Source: Staphylococcus rostri
Lineage (GTDB): Bacteria > Bacillota > Bacilli > Staphylococcales > Staphylococcaceae
NCBI RefSeq assembly: GCF_002902145.1
Contig: NZ_PPRF01000088.1
Coordinates: forward strand, 1-59,598
Length of the DNA stretch: 59,598 nt
Direction: 5' to 3'
Shown here: one piece after another, positions 32,494-43,803 of the stretch
Numbering within the stretch: position 1 is the first letter of the stretch
Layout of the letters: each line of letters starts with the position of its first letter
Notes under the pieces: generated by a model
The model's database searches: none
Told to the model about the DNA's origin: nothing
Seen by the model: only the letters and a program-made list of their open reading frames with translations
Position numbers and translations under genes: made by a program

Positions 32494-32685
32494 ATGACAA
32501 ACGCAGAAAGCAAATTCGATCAAGTAAAAGGTAATGTTAAAGAAACAGTTGGTAACGTAACTGACGATAAACAATTAGAAGCTGAAGGCAAACAAGATAA
32601 AGCAGCAGGAAAAGTAAAAGAAGTTGTTGAAAACGTTAAAGACAAAGCAACTGAAGCAATCGACAAATTAAAAGGCGACAAATAA
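32494..32685 (+). CDS. CsbD-family general stress protein
   Basis: This 63-aa, lysine- and glutamate-rich hydrophilic protein ([21 protein letters not shown], then [26 protein letters not shown]) is a CsbD/UPF0337 protein. Members accumulate in stress and their biochemical role is unknown. Three ATGs occur in a row; I choose 32494, seven bases after AGGAGGT, since 32488 is one base from that site. The upstream promoter is SigB-type, in accord with the family. Confidence 0.9.
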   Translation: MTNAESKFDQVKGNVKETVGNVTDDKQLEAEGKQDKAAGKVKEVVENVKDKATEAIDKLKGDK

Positions 32686-32703
32686 TTATCGTCATATAAT
32701 GTG

Positions 32704-32742
32704 GACAGTGGGTGCTCTATTTGAGTGCCTGCTGTTTTTTTA
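32704..32742 (+). terminator. intrinsic terminator after the CsbD-family gene
   Basis: ACAGTGGGTGCTC pairs with GAGTGCCTGCTGT around a TATTT loop, followed by TTTTTT. Confidence 0.85.
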
Positions 32743-32751
32743 GTTGTGAGA

Positions 32752-32806
32752 AAAATAAAAAGCTTCCATGACGATGACTCACTACACATCATTATGGAAG
32801 CTTTCT
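32752..32806 (-). terminator. intrinsic terminator of the LLM oxidoreductase gene
   Basis: On the minus strand AAAGCTTCCAT pairs with ATGGAAGCTTT, followed by TTATTTTT. It lies at the convergent junction with the CsbD gene. Confidence 0.8.
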
Positions 32807-32816
32807 CTATTTCATA

Positions 32817-33830
32817 TTACGCTTGCTCTTCGTTTAATTCATCCAATGTTTCTTTAAAGTATTGATATGACTGTGCTTGCTTGTCTGTATCATAAATGTA
32901 GCTGACAGCCATAATTTCATCGACTTCGCCATAGTATCGGATAAAGTCGCGAATTTGATTTTTAACAGCGGCTTTATCACCAACAAGTGATTGTTGAATA
33001 CGCGCGTCAGCCATTGCGACTTCTTGTGGTGACATAACGCTATGCATGTCGCGTACAGGTGGTTGCATTTTTTGCATACGTCCTCTTGTAATACCTGTGA
33101 ACATTTGTGATTGTGTTGTAGCTAAATACATTGCTTCGTCACTTGTATCTGCCATCACAACGTTTAAACAAACCATAACATATGGCTCATCTAGAAAGTC
33201 AGATGGCTCAAATAATTCACGATAAATTTGTAAGGCTTCTTTCATTTGTTGTGGCGCAAAGTGACCGGCAAAAACATAAGGTAATCCTTTACGTGCCGCC
33301 AGATGTGCTGAGTCTGTTGAAGACCCTAAAATATAGAGTGGCACTTCTGTACCGACTGCTGGAATCGCCTTAACGAACCCTTGATTTGTGTCTGGTCCGA
33401 AGTATTGAATCAATTGTGAGACTTCATCTGGAAATTGATAGACGCCATCGTGTTTGTCACGACGTAAAGCATTGGCTGTTGCCATATCTGTCCCAGGTGC
33501 GCGACCAAGTCCTAAGTCGAGGCGATCGCCATAGATGGTTTTCAATGTACCAAATTGTTCAGCGACAACGAGTGGGGCATGGTTTGGTAGCATAATACCG
33601 CCAGAACCGATGCGCAAATGTTCTGTATGGGATAGTGCGTGTTGAATCAGTATCGCCGTTGCGGAACTGACTAAGTTTGGTGCATTGTGATGTTCGGCAA
33701 TCCAGTAGCGTTCGTATGACAGTTTTTCTAATGTTTGTGCTAAGTTGACCATTTCATCAATAGCACCACGGTCATTGGAACCTTCTCTAATTGGAACGAG
33801 GTTCAATGCGGAATAACGAATTTGTTTCAT
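32817..33830 (-). CDS. LLM-class flavin-dependent oxidoreductase
   Basis: This 337-aa protein belongs to the luciferase-like monooxygenase family, flavin-dependent enzymes with a TIM-barrel fold. It shows the start [48 protein letters not shown] and [11 protein letters not shown], typical of the subgroup annotated as MsnO8/YhbW-like. The substrate is unknown. I use ATG at 33830; a longer in-frame extension to 33875 covers the AAAGGAG ribosome binding site at 33843-33849. Confidence 0.88.
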   Translation of the reverse strand: MKQIRYSALNLVPIREGSNDRGAIDEMVNLAQTLEKLSYERYWIAEHHNAPNLVSSATAILIQHALSHTEHLRIGSGGIMLPNHAPLVVAEQFGTLKTIYGDRLDLGLGRAPGTDMATANALRRDKHDGVYQFPDEVSQLIQYFGPDTNQGFVKAIPAVGTEVPLYILGSSTDSAHLAARKGLPYVFAGHFAPQQMKEALQIYRELFEPSDFLDEPYVMVCLNVVMADTSDEAMYLATTQSQMFTGITRGRMQKMQPPVRDMHSVMSPQEVAMADARIQQSLVGDKAAVKNQIRDFIRYYGEVDEIMAVSYIYDTDKQAQSYQYFKETLDELNEEQA

Positions 33831-33910
33831 GATGTACCTACACTCCTTTTCTGACGTTAGTATAGCACTTGTCACGTTTAAAGGCGTTTAAATTGCTTAC
33901 GCAGGTTTCA

Positions 33911-33939
33911 TTGTAGTTCCATGTGATTCGTCATACAAT
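33911..33939 (+). promoter_or_regulatory. promoter of the iscS leader
   Basis: TTGTAG (33911-33916) and TACAAT (33934-33939) are separated by exactly 17 bases. Transcription would begin near 33946, about 190 bases before iscS. Confidence 0.6.
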
Positions 33940-33945
33940 AGAAGA

Positions 33946-34138
33946 GATTGGGATATTATGTATATGGCAGTAGCTGAGCGGCCCAAAAATAAACTTTTAC
34001 TAGCTTATACCGGGGGCAACGGCATCTTTTTAGAATAATGAGATCCTGTCCGACGCCCTGTCTCGAACAGACTACTAGCAATATAAAATTGGCAATGCTA
34101 AAATAGGAACACTGATTAGAAGAAAGGACTGTCGTAAA
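33946..34138 (+). ncRNA. structured leader RNA or small RNA upstream of iscS
   Basis: GCAGTAGCTG (33967-33976) pairs with CAGACTACTAGC (34068-34079) with two one-base bulges, closing a domain of about 113 nt. Inside, GCCC (33981-33984) can pair with GGGC (34014-34017), and GC-rich stretches (CCGGGGGCAACGGC, CCTGTCCGACGCCCTGTCTCG) stand out from the AT-rich surroundings. No T-box sequence, no recognised riboswitch core and no terminator T-run is present. I do not recognise the family. Confidence 0.5.
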
Positions 34139-36396
<2,258 letters not shown>

Positions 36397-36411
36397 TAGA
36401 ACTTTTGATAG

Positions 36412-36472
36412 ATAGGGGTAGTACGATAAAATCTTTGAAAAACAAAAGATTTTTGTGCTACGCCCTATTTTA
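36412..36472 (+). terminator. intrinsic terminator after mnmA
   Basis: A long imperfect stem pairs ATAGGGGTAG and AAAATCTTT with AAAGATTTT and CTACGCCCTAT, then a short T run. Confidence 0.8.
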
Positions 36473-36543
36473 GTTATGACGACTTTTGATGTACAATTGA
36501 CATTAAGCTAGAAAATTATGAACAGTAATGTAAAGGTGAGACG

Positions 36544-37221
36544 ATGATAGAACAACAACAAATACATAGATTAATTAAGCAAGGTCAGTTTGAAAAAGCA
36601 TTACAAGCGTGTTTCGATAATATTGAAGCGTCACCTGAAGAAGTTGAGAATTACATCAATTCAGGTATATTGCTAGCAGAGGCTGGCGAAATCGATAAAG
36701 CTGAACGCTTCTTCCAACGCGCCATTGAATTACAGCCAGATAATGGTGTGATTTATTATAACTTAGCGAATGTTTACTTTAATGAAGCACGTTTTCAAGA
36801 GGCGATTAAGTTGTATCAGCTTGCTATTGGTAAGCAGTTAGAAACGAAAGATGTCTATTTTATGCTCGGTATGTCGTTTGTGCAACTGGAAGCGAAAGAC
36901 AAAGCGTTACCATTTTTAATGCGTGCATCTGAAATGGACACAGAATTTGAAGATTTAGAAGCACAATTTCAATATGCGCTTGTATTATGTGAACATGAGA
37001 TGTTTGAACAAGCGGTGCCATTACTTGAGCGTATTTTAGAAAAAGCACCCAATCATGCAGACGCACAATATAATCTGACGCTGGCACAATATATGTTGAA
37101 TGAAGATATTGAAGCGGCCATTCAAGGTTTTGAACGTGCAGTCGAAATGGATGACACGCATATGCTAAGTCATCACGCTATTAAAACATTTACGATGATT
37201 CAAGAAGAACAGGAGGGATAA
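36544..37221 (+). CDS. tetratricopeptide-repeat protein (YrrB type)
   Basis: This 225-aa protein is built of about five to six TPR units, for example GEIDKAERFFQRAIELQPDN, ARFQEAIKLYQLAIG and EMFEQAVPLLERILEKAPNH. TPRs mediate protein contacts, and the partner is unknown; B. subtilis YrrB sits at the same place between mnmA and recD2. GTGAG precedes the ATG. A TTGACA at 36497-36502 may belong to its promoter. It ends two bases before recD2. Confidence 0.88.
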   Translation: MIEQQQIHRLIKQGQFEKALQACFDNIEASPEEVENYINSGILLAEAGEIDKAERFFQRAIELQPDNGVIYYNLANVYFNEARFQEAIKLYQLAIGKQLETKDVYFMLGMSFVQLEAKDKALPFLMRASEMDTEFEDLEAQFQYALVLCEHEMFEQAVPLLERILEKAPNHADAQYNLTLAQYMLNEDIEAAIQGFERAVEMDDTHMLSHHAIKTFTMIQEEQEG

Positions 37222-37223
37222 GC

Positions 37224-39611
37224 GTGGACAACCCAACGTTATTAGATAGCACCTATGTCAAAGGTGACGTTGCACTTATACTTTTTCAAAACAGTGACAA
37301 TTTCTATACCGTTTTAAAAGTCGATGTAGCGGATACAAATGGCGACTTTGAAGATGAAGCAACGGTCGTTGGGTATTTTCCGGATATCGTTGAAGACGAA
37401 ACGTATACATTCAAAGGCTACGTTGTTGAGCATGCACGCTACGGCAAGCAACTGAAAGCGGAGACGTTTCAAAAAGAAATCCCTCAAACGAAAGATGCGG
37501 TAATCGCCTATTTATCGAGTGCGTTGTTCAAAGGCATCGGTGTTAAAACCGCAGAAGCTATCGTAAACACGCTAGGCGAAGATGCGATTCATCAAATATT
37601 AAACGACGCGTCATGTTTAGCACGCGTGCCTAAGCTGTCCAAAGATAAGCAAGAACAAATTGCGCAACAAGTATACCAAAACCAAGAAAGTGAACAGATT
37701 ATGATTCGCTTGAACGAGTTAGGCTTCGGTTCCAAGCTTGCGATGGACATTTATAAATTTTATCAATCGGATACATTAAAAGTGCTCGACAGTAATCCTT
37801 ACCAGCTCGTGTATGACATCAAAGGGGTTGGTTTCCAAAAAGCCGATCAGCTAGCGCAACAACTCGGCATTCATCCGATGCACCAAGATCGCTTACGTGC
37901 AGGCATTCTATACGTTGTAGAGGAAACGTGTATTAAAAACGGGCATACGTATTTGCCGGCAGAAGCACTCATTAATGCGGCGATTGAGCTGTTATCAAAA
38001 AATATGACAGACGTTATTGATATGGCGGCGATGCAAGAGTGTATGACACAATTAGTTGAAGAACAGAAATTGATTGCGGTCGATGATATTGTTGCGATGC
38101 CGAGTCTGTATTATTCTGAACTGAAAAGTACGCAAAACTTATTTAAAGTGGCGAATCAGAAGCAAGCACTGACGAAATTTGATTTGTCTGATATTCAATT
38201 ACATATTGGTGAAATTGAAGAAATGAATGAAGTCAGCTATGCGACCTCTCAAAAAGAAGCGTTGGAATGCGCAATTCAGAATAAAGTGATGTTGTTAACA
38301 GGTGGTCCAGGTACTGGTAAGACGACGGTCATTAAAGGGATTGTGCAACTTTATGCGGAAATGCATGGCTTATCGTTGGATTATGATGATTATGACGAAG
38401 ATGAGGCTTTCCCAGTCGTACTTGCGGCGCCAACGGGTCGGGCGTCTAAACGTCTGCATGAGTCAACGGGATTAGAAGCGATGACCGTGCATCGTTTGAT
38501 TGGTTGGAATCAGGAGACAAAGCCAGATGACTTGTTGGAACATGAGATTGATGCACGTTTAATTATTATTGATGAGATGTCGATGGTCGATACGTGGCTA
38601 TTTCATCAGTTTATGAATGCTGTCCCAGTCGATGCGCAAATTGTGCTTGTAGGCGATGAAGATCAGTTGCCTTCAGTAGGACCGGGGCAAGTGTTCAAAG
38701 ACTTAATTGACGCGGATGTGCTACCGAGAATTAACTTAACGGAAGTGTATCGTCAACAAGACGGCTCGAGCATTATTGACTTGGCACACCGTATGAAAAT
38801 GGGTGAAGAAGTCGACATTACCCAACGATTTCATGACCGTTCATTTATTCCATGCCAAACGTCGCAAATTCCAGAAATCGTCGATAAAATTGTAACGAAT
38901 GCTGTTGGTAAAGGTTACACAATGTCAGACATTCAAGTGTTAGCACCGATGTATCGTGGCAGTGCAGGCATTCAAAAACTGAACCAAGTCCTGCAAAACA
39001 TTTTAAATCCGAAAGAAGATGACGATCATCGCGAAGTCCCGTTTGGTGATGTGGTGTTTCGTCAAGGGGATAAAGTGTTACAGTTGGTTAACCGACCGAA
39101 CGACAATGTCTTTAATGGGGACATCGGTGAGATTGTAGGTATCTTTTGGGCGAAAGAGAACGCCTTGAATAAAGATGTGGTCATTGTTGATTATGAAGGT
39201 AATGAGATTACATATATGCGTTCAGACTTAACAGAACTCACACATGCGTATTGTACTTCAATTCATAAAGCACAAGGGTCAGAATTTCCTATTGTCATTA
39301 TGCCGATTGTCAAACAGTATTATCGTATGTTACAAAAGCCAATCTTGTATACAGGTCTGACACGTGCCAAACAATCGCTCGTATTTCTAGGCGATGCAGA
39401 AGCATTTAATATTGGTCTACATACACATGGACAGACACGTTTGACTCAACTGCAGTCGTTCCTAGTCACATACTTTAAAGGCACAGCGCCAGAAGATGAG
39501 GCAGGCGAGGATGCGGACACAAATTTTATAGCTTCGATGTTCCAAGTCAATCCAATGATTAATATGGGCGATACGACGCCATATGACTTTCTAGAAATTG
39601 ACAAAGCCTAA
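37224..39611 (+). CDS. recD2: ATP-dependent RecD2-like DNA helicase
   Basis: RecD2 is a 5'-3' SF1B helicase found in bacteria without RecBCD. The 795-aa protein has an N-terminal OB-like part, HhH motifs (SALFKGIGVKTAEAIV), Walker A LTGGPGTGKTT, Walker B ARLIIIDEMSMVDT, motif III LVGDEDQLPSVGPGQV, and the C-terminal UvrD-like motif HAYCTSIHKAQGSEF with LYTGLTRAKQ. The start is GTG after GGAGGG. The alaS promoter begins within its last codons. Confidence 0.95.
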   Translation: MDNPTLLDSTYVKGDVALILFQNSDNFYTVLKVDVADTNGDFEDEATVVGYFPDIVEDETYTFKGYVVEHARYGKQLKAETFQKEIPQTKDAVIAYLSSALFKGIGVKTAEAIVNTLGEDAIHQILNDASCLARVPKLSKDKQEQIAQQVYQNQESEQIMIRLNELGFGSKLAMDIYKFYQSDTLKVLDSNPYQLVYDIKGVGFQKADQLAQQLGIHPMHQDRLRAGILYVVEETCIKNGHTYLPAEALINAAIELLSKNMTDVIDMAAMQECMTQLVEEQKLIAVDDIVAMPSLYYSELKSTQNLFKVANQKQALTKFDLSDIQLHIGEIEEMNEVSYATSQKEALECAIQNKVMLLTGGPGTGKTTVIKGIVQLYAEMHGLSLDYDDYDEDEAFPVVLAAPTGRASKRLHESTGLEAMTVHRLIGWNQETKPDDLLEHEIDARLIIIDEMSMVDTWLFHQFMNAVPVDAQIVLVGDEDQLPSVGPGQVFKDLIDADVLPRINLTEVYRQQDGSSIIDLAHRMKMGEEVDITQRFHDRSFIPCQTSQIPEIVDKIVTNAVGKGYTMSDIQVLAPMYRGSAGIQKLNQVLQNILNPKEDDDHREVPFGDVVFRQGDKVLQLVNRPNDNVFNGDIGEIVGIFWAKENALNKDVVIVDYEGNEITYMRSDLTELTHAYCTSIHKAQGSEFPIVIMPIVKQYYRMLQKPILYTGLTRAKQSLVFLGDAEAFNIGLHTHGQTRLTQLQSFLVTYFKGTAPEDEAGEDADTNFIASMFQVNPMINMGDTTPYDFLEIDKA

Positions 39612-39627
39612 GATATTTTTATATAAT
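39598..39627 (+). promoter_or_regulatory. promoter of the alaS T-box leader
   Basis: TTGACA (39598-39603), inside the end of recD2, and TATAAT (39622-39627) are both perfect, with an 18-base spacer. Confidence 0.8.
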
Positions 39628-39633
39628 CACATT

Positions 39634-39830
39634 AAAGTAAAGCGGATAACCGAGTAAATGATAAGGTGACTTCACAGAGACGTATCGTTGCTGAGAGATA
39701 CGAGTCCTACCATTGAACGCTACTATGCGCATAGTTGAATAGCAGACAATAGAGTGATAGTCACCAACGACTATAACTAGGGTGGTACCGCGAGACATTC
39801 GTCCCTTTGATGAGACGAGTGTCTTTTTGT
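39634..39830 (+). promoter_or_regulatory. alanine T-box leader of alaS
   Basis: The T-box sequence AGGGTGGTACCGCG is at 39779-39792. The terminator pairs AGACATTCGTC (39793-39803) with GACGAGTGTCT (39814-39824) and ends in TTTT. Upstream, CTGAGAGATACGAG-type sequence is the Stem I distal part, and TGAACGCTACT carries a GCT (Ala) specifier at 39719-39721. Uncharged tRNA-Ala would favour read-through into alaS. Confidence 0.93.
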
Positions 39831-39859
39831 TTGAAGAAACATAACAGGGAGTTGACAGA

Positions 39860-42490
39860 ATGAAGAATTTAAAAGCTAGTGAAATACGCCAAATGTATTT
39901 AGATTATTTTGTTGAAAAAGGACATATGGTGGAACCTTCAGCGCCATTAGTACCGATTGATGATGACACATTACTATGGATTAACTCAGGTGTCGCAACA
40001 TTAAAGAAATATTTTGATGGTCGTGAAGTACCGAAAAAACCACGTATTGTGAACGCCCAAAAATCAATTCGTACGAACGACATTGAGAACGTTGGTTTTA
40101 CAGCACGTCACCACACATTCTTTGAAATGCTTGGGAATTTCTCAATTGGCGACTATTTCAAACGTGAAGCCATTGAATTTGCATGGGAATTTTTAACAAG
40201 TGATAAATGGATGGCAATGGAACCTGAAAAGTTATACGTTACAATCCATCCGGAAGATATGGAAGCGTATAACTTATGGCACGACTTAATCGGTTTATCT
40301 GAAGACCGTATTATTCGTATTGAAGGCAACTTCTGGGATATCGGTGAAGGACCATCTGGACCAAACACTGAGATTTTCTACGACCGTGGGGAAGCATATG
40401 GCACTAATGATCCAGCAGAAGAAATGTATCCGGGTGGCGAAAATGAACGCTATCTTGAAGTATGGAACTTAGTATTTAGTGAATTCAACCACAACAAAGA
40501 TCACAGCTATACACCACTACCAAGTAAAAACATTGATACCGGCATGGGGCTAGAGCGTATGGCCTCAATCTCACAAAACGTACGCACGAACTATGAAACA
40601 GACTTGTTCATGCCGATTATGGCTGAAATTGAAAACATTTCAGGTAAAAAATACTTAGTCAATGCACAAGATGACGTCGCATTCAAAGTCATTGCCGACC
40701 ATATTCGTACAATTGCCTTTGCGATTTCAGATGGTGCGCTACCTGCAAACGAAGGCCGTGGCTATGTATTACGTCGTTTATTACGTCGTGCGGTTCGTTT
40801 CAGTCAAACACTAGATATTAACGAACCATTTATGTACCGCTTAGTAGAAATTGTTGCGGAAATTATGGAACCTTACTATCCAAACGTTAAAGAAAAGCAA
40901 GACTTTATTGCGCGCGTGATTAAGTCAGAAGAAGCGCGTTTCCACGAGACATTGGAAGAAGGTCTGTCAATCTTGAACGGCTTAATCGAACAATCGAAAG
41001 AACAAGACGGTACGATTGCTGGCGAAGATGCGTTTAAATTGTATGATACGTATGGTTTCCCAATCGAATTGACGCAAGAGATTGCCGAGAATGAAGGTTT
41101 AACGATTGATATGGCAGGCTTTGAAACACATATGGAAGCACAGCGTAATCGCGCACGTGAAGCACGTCAAAATAACCAATCTATGCAAGTTCAAAGTGAA
41201 GTGTTGAAACAAATTGATACGCAAAGCGAATTTGTTGGGTATGAACAATTTGCAACGACAGCACGCATTACAGATATGATTGTTGACGGTGCACGTGTGA
41301 CTGAAGTAGATGCAGATCAAACCGTTTACTTTATTTTAGACAAAACACCATTCTACGCAGTAAGCGGTGGGCAAGTGGCAGATAAAGGTATCGTAGCAAG
41401 TGATGACTTTGAAATTGAAGTACGTGAAGTCATTAAAGCGCCAAATGGTCAAAACTTACACACAGGTTACGTGAAATTCGGTACGGTAACAGAAGGTGCT
41501 GAAGTTGAGGCGTCAGTTGATAGCAAATCACGTAAAGCGATTATGAAAAACCACAGCGCGACACACTTATTGCATGCAGCGTTAAAAGAAGTATTAGGTA
41601 GCCACGTTAACCAAGCAGGTTCATTAGTAGACAGCGAGCGTTTACGATTCGACTTCTCACATATCGCAGCAATGACTCAAGAAGAATTACAACTTGTTGA
41701 ACAACGTGTAAACGAAGAAATCTGGAACAGTGTTGATGTTTCAATCAGCGAAATGCCAATTGACGAAGCGAAAGCGAAAGGTGCAATGGCGTTATTCGGT
41801 GAGAAATATGGCGATGTCGTACGTGTAGTAGATATGCAACCATTCTCTATTGAACTATGTGGTGGTACACACGTTAATAACACATCTGAAATCGGCTTAT
41901 TCAAAATTACAAGTGAGTCAGGTACAGGTGCAGGCGTACGCCGTATTGAAGCGGTTACTGGACAAGCAGCATTTGTTTACTTAGAACGTTACTTAGAGCG
42001 TTTCAATGCGATTAAAACACAAGTTAAAGCAAAAGCAGACGATCAAGTACTTGATAAAGTTGAAAACTTACAAGTACAAGAAAAAGCATTACAACAAACA
42101 ATTGAAGCGAAAAACAAAGAAATTAACGCACTGAAAATGGGCAACATTGAAGACCAAGTTGTGACAATTAACGATATGCCAGTGTTAATTACAGAAGTTG
42201 AAGTGGATAATGCCAAAGCAATGCGTACAACAATGGATGACTTCAAATCTAAGTTACAAGATGCGATTATTGTTTTAGCGAGCGATGTCGGTGGTAAAGT
42301 ATCATTAGTCGCTACAGTACCAAAACAATATGTAGATCGCATTAAAGCTGGCGACATTATTAAAGAGATGGCACCAATTGTTGGCGGTAAAGGTGGCGGT
42401 CGTCCTGATATGGCACAAGGTGGCGGTACAGACCCAAGTCAGATAACAGCAGCATTACAATTTGTTGAAACTTACATTAAATCATTATAA
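39860..42490 (+). CDS. alaS: alanine-tRNA ligase
   Basis: This 876-aa class II synthetase charges tRNA-Ala and edits Ser/Gly-tRNA-Ala. Motifs include [25 protein letters not shown] start, [47 protein letters not shown], the editing-site HxxxH in [12 protein letters not shown] and the downstream CGGTHV. The C-Ala domain with [15 protein letters not shown] closes the protein. Controlled by the T-box upstream. Confidence 0.98.
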   Translation: MKNLKASEIRQMYLDYFVEKGHMVEPSAPLVPIDDDTLLWINSGVATLKKYFDGREVPKKPRIVNAQKSIRTNDIENVGFTARHHTFFEMLGNFSIGDYFKREAIEFAWEFLTSDKWMAMEPEKLYVTIHPEDMEAYNLWHDLIGLSEDRIIRIEGNFWDIGEGPSGPNTEIFYDRGEAYGTNDPAEEMYPGGENERYLEVWNLVFSEFNHNKDHSYTPLPSKNIDTGMGLERMASISQNVRTNYETDLFMPIMAEIENISGKKYLVNAQDDVAFKVIADHIRTIAFAISDGALPANEGRGYVLRRLLRRAVRFSQTLDINEPFMYRLVEIVAEIMEPYYPNVKEKQDFIARVIKSEEARFHETLEEGLSILNGLIEQSKEQDGTIAGEDAFKLYDTYGFPIELTQEIAENEGLTIDMAGFETHMEAQRNRAREARQNNQSMQVQSEVLKQIDTQSEFVGYEQFATTARITDMIVDGARVTEVDADQTVYFILDKTPFYAVSGGQVADKGIVASDDFEIEVREVIKAPNGQNLHTGYVKFGTVTEGAEVEASVDSKSRKAIMKNHSATHLLHAALKEVLGSHVNQAGSLVDSERLRFDFSHIAAMTQEELQLVEQRVNEEIWNSVDVSISEMPIDEAKAKGAMALFGEKYGDVVRVVDMQPFSIELCGGTHVNNTSEIGLFKITSESGTGAGVRRIEAVTGQAAFVYLERYLERFNAIKTQVKAKADDQVLDKVENLQVQEKALQQTIEAKNKEINALKMGNIEDQVVTINDMPVLITEVEVDNAKAMRTTMDDFKSKLQDAIIVLASDVGGKVSLVATVPKQYVDRIKAGDIIKEMAPIVGGKGGGRPDMAQGGGTDPSQITAALQFVETYIKSL

Positions 42491-42555
42491 AAATAGAGTT
42501 GTTTCGTGTAGAATAGAAGAAGTAATCTATTTATGGTTTAAGGAGTGTTATGACA

Positions 42556-42831
42556 ATGGCAAATTTTGATAAAACGATGAAGTTCAATTACGATGAAATC
42601 CCTAAAGCAAACGTTGAAACAGTTCTTAATAATGTCTACAACACATTAGAAGAGAGAGGCTACAATGCGGTTAATCAAATCGTAGGCTATCTCTTATCCG
42701 GTGACCCAGCATACATTCCACGTCATAATGAAGCACGTAATCAAATTAGACACATCGATCGTGATGACATCATGGAAGAACTCGTGTCATTCTATTTGAA
42801 ACACAACAACGATACAGACAACAATGCTTAA
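42556..42831 (+). CDS. IreB/UPF0297 family regulatory protein
   Basis: This 91-aa protein matches the small YrzL/IreB family by [40 protein letters not shown] and [14 protein letters not shown]. In Enterococcus the homologue IreB is phosphorylated by the kinase IreK and affects cephalosporin resistance; in staphylococci the role is open. I choose ATG 42556, ten bases after AGGAG; ATG 42550 is also possible. It overlaps ruvX by eight bases. Confidence 0.92.
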   Translation: MANFDKTMKFNYDEIPKANVETVLNNVYNTLEERGYNAVNQIVGYLLSGDPAYIPRHNEARNQIRHIDRDDIMEELVSFYLKHNNDTDNNA

Positions 42832-43252
42832 ACATAAAATTATCGGCTTAGATGTAGGAAGTAAGACTGTTGGTGTTGCGATTAGCGACATGATGGGTTG
42901 GACAGCACAAGGATTGGACACACTCCATATTAACGAACAACAAAACGAGCTCGGATTAGACACCTTAATTGACATTATTAAGCGAGAACGAGTAGGTACC
43001 GTCGTTATCGGATTGCCTAAAAACATGAACAATTCGATTGGTTTCCGTGGTGAAGCGTCGTTACATTATAAAGAAGCTTTGGCTGAACGTATGCCACAAC
43101 TAGAGATTATTATGTGGGATGAACGCCTGAGCACAATGGCAGCAGAACGCTCATTACTTGAAGCAGATGTTTCAAGATCCAAACGTAAAAAAGTAATAGA
43201 CAAAATGGCGGCAGTATTTATTTTACAAGGCTATTTAGATTCATTAAATTAA
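42824..43252 (+). CDS. ruvX: Holliday junction resolvase-like RuvX (YqgF)
   Basis: This 142-aa RNase H-fold protein begins [21 protein letters not shown] with the first catalytic Asp, contains [11 protein letters not shown], and [12 protein letters not shown] with further acidic residues. The family resolves four-way junctions or takes part in 16S rRNA 5'-end maturation in other bacteria. It overlaps the preceding gene and is followed after 13 bases by the DUF1292 gene. Confidence 0.94.
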   Translation: MLKHKIIGLDVGSKTVGVAISDMMGWTAQGLDTLHINEQQNELGLDTLIDIIKRERVGTVVIGLPKNMNNSIGFRGEASLHYKEALAERMPQLEIIMWDERLSTMAAERSLLEADVSRSKRKKVIDKMAAVFILQGYLDSLN

Positions 43253-43265
43253 GGAGAGAGCAACT

Positions 43266-43586
43266 ATGACAAATGAAAACCATAAAATTAACGAATTAGA
43301 AATTAACGCAGATGAAGCGTTATTAACACTTTTTGATGAAGAAGGTAACGAAGTATTATACCGTAAAATGTTAGAATTCTATCACCCAGGATTCGATAAA
43401 GAATACGTTATTCTTGCGGAAGAAGGCGCACAAGCGGACGAAGACGACTTAATCGAGTTAGTCCCAATGATCAACGAACCTGATGAAAATGGTGAAGGTG
43501 GTCGTTTTATCGGCATCGAAACAGAAGAAGAATGGGATATGATTGAAGAAGTCGTTAATACGAACTTCAACGAAACTGAAGAATAA
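43266..43586 (+). CDS. DUF1292 family protein (YrzB type)
   Basis: This 106-aa, highly acidic protein ([37 protein letters not shown]) is the DUF1292 protein that always follows ruvX in Bacilli. Its function is unknown. AAGGAGAG precedes the ATG and a strong terminator follows. Confidence 0.92.
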   Translation: MTNENHKINELEINADEALLTLFDEEGNEVLYRKMLEFYHPGFDKEYVILAEEGAQADEDDLIELVPMINEPDENGEGGRFIGIETEEEWDMIEEVVNTNFNETEE

Positions 43587-43597
43587 GTTTTCATGCG

Positions 43598-43631
43598 AGC
43601 TGATGTGTTGTATATGCACATCAGCTTTTTA
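43598..43631 (+). terminator. intrinsic terminator after the DUF1292 gene
   Basis: AGCTGATGTG (43598-43607) pairs perfectly with CACATCAGCT (43617-43626), followed by TTTTT. Confidence 0.9.
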
Positions 43632-43803
43632 CATAGAAGCATATATGAGAATGATGTCTGACTGTCAGTTTTAGGCGCATCGCTTTTCACATATTATACG
43701 TGCGTGACAGCTGAAAGCCCACTACTTAGTTGAGTGGATTTCGGATATTTGAAGTGTATCTATCGCAGCAATTTGTGTAATGTTATGAAGGAGGTGGTTT
43801 CTC

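Noticed and set aside
33946..34138. T-box or SRP RNA as identity of the iscS leader
   Set aside because: The GGGGGCAACGGC stretch does not match the T-box core AGGGTGGNACCGCG, and the SRP Alu and GGAA tetraloop regions are not present.
42043..42357. Minus-strand frame inside alaS
   Set aside because: It is complementary to the conserved C-terminal part of AlaRS and lacks start signals.
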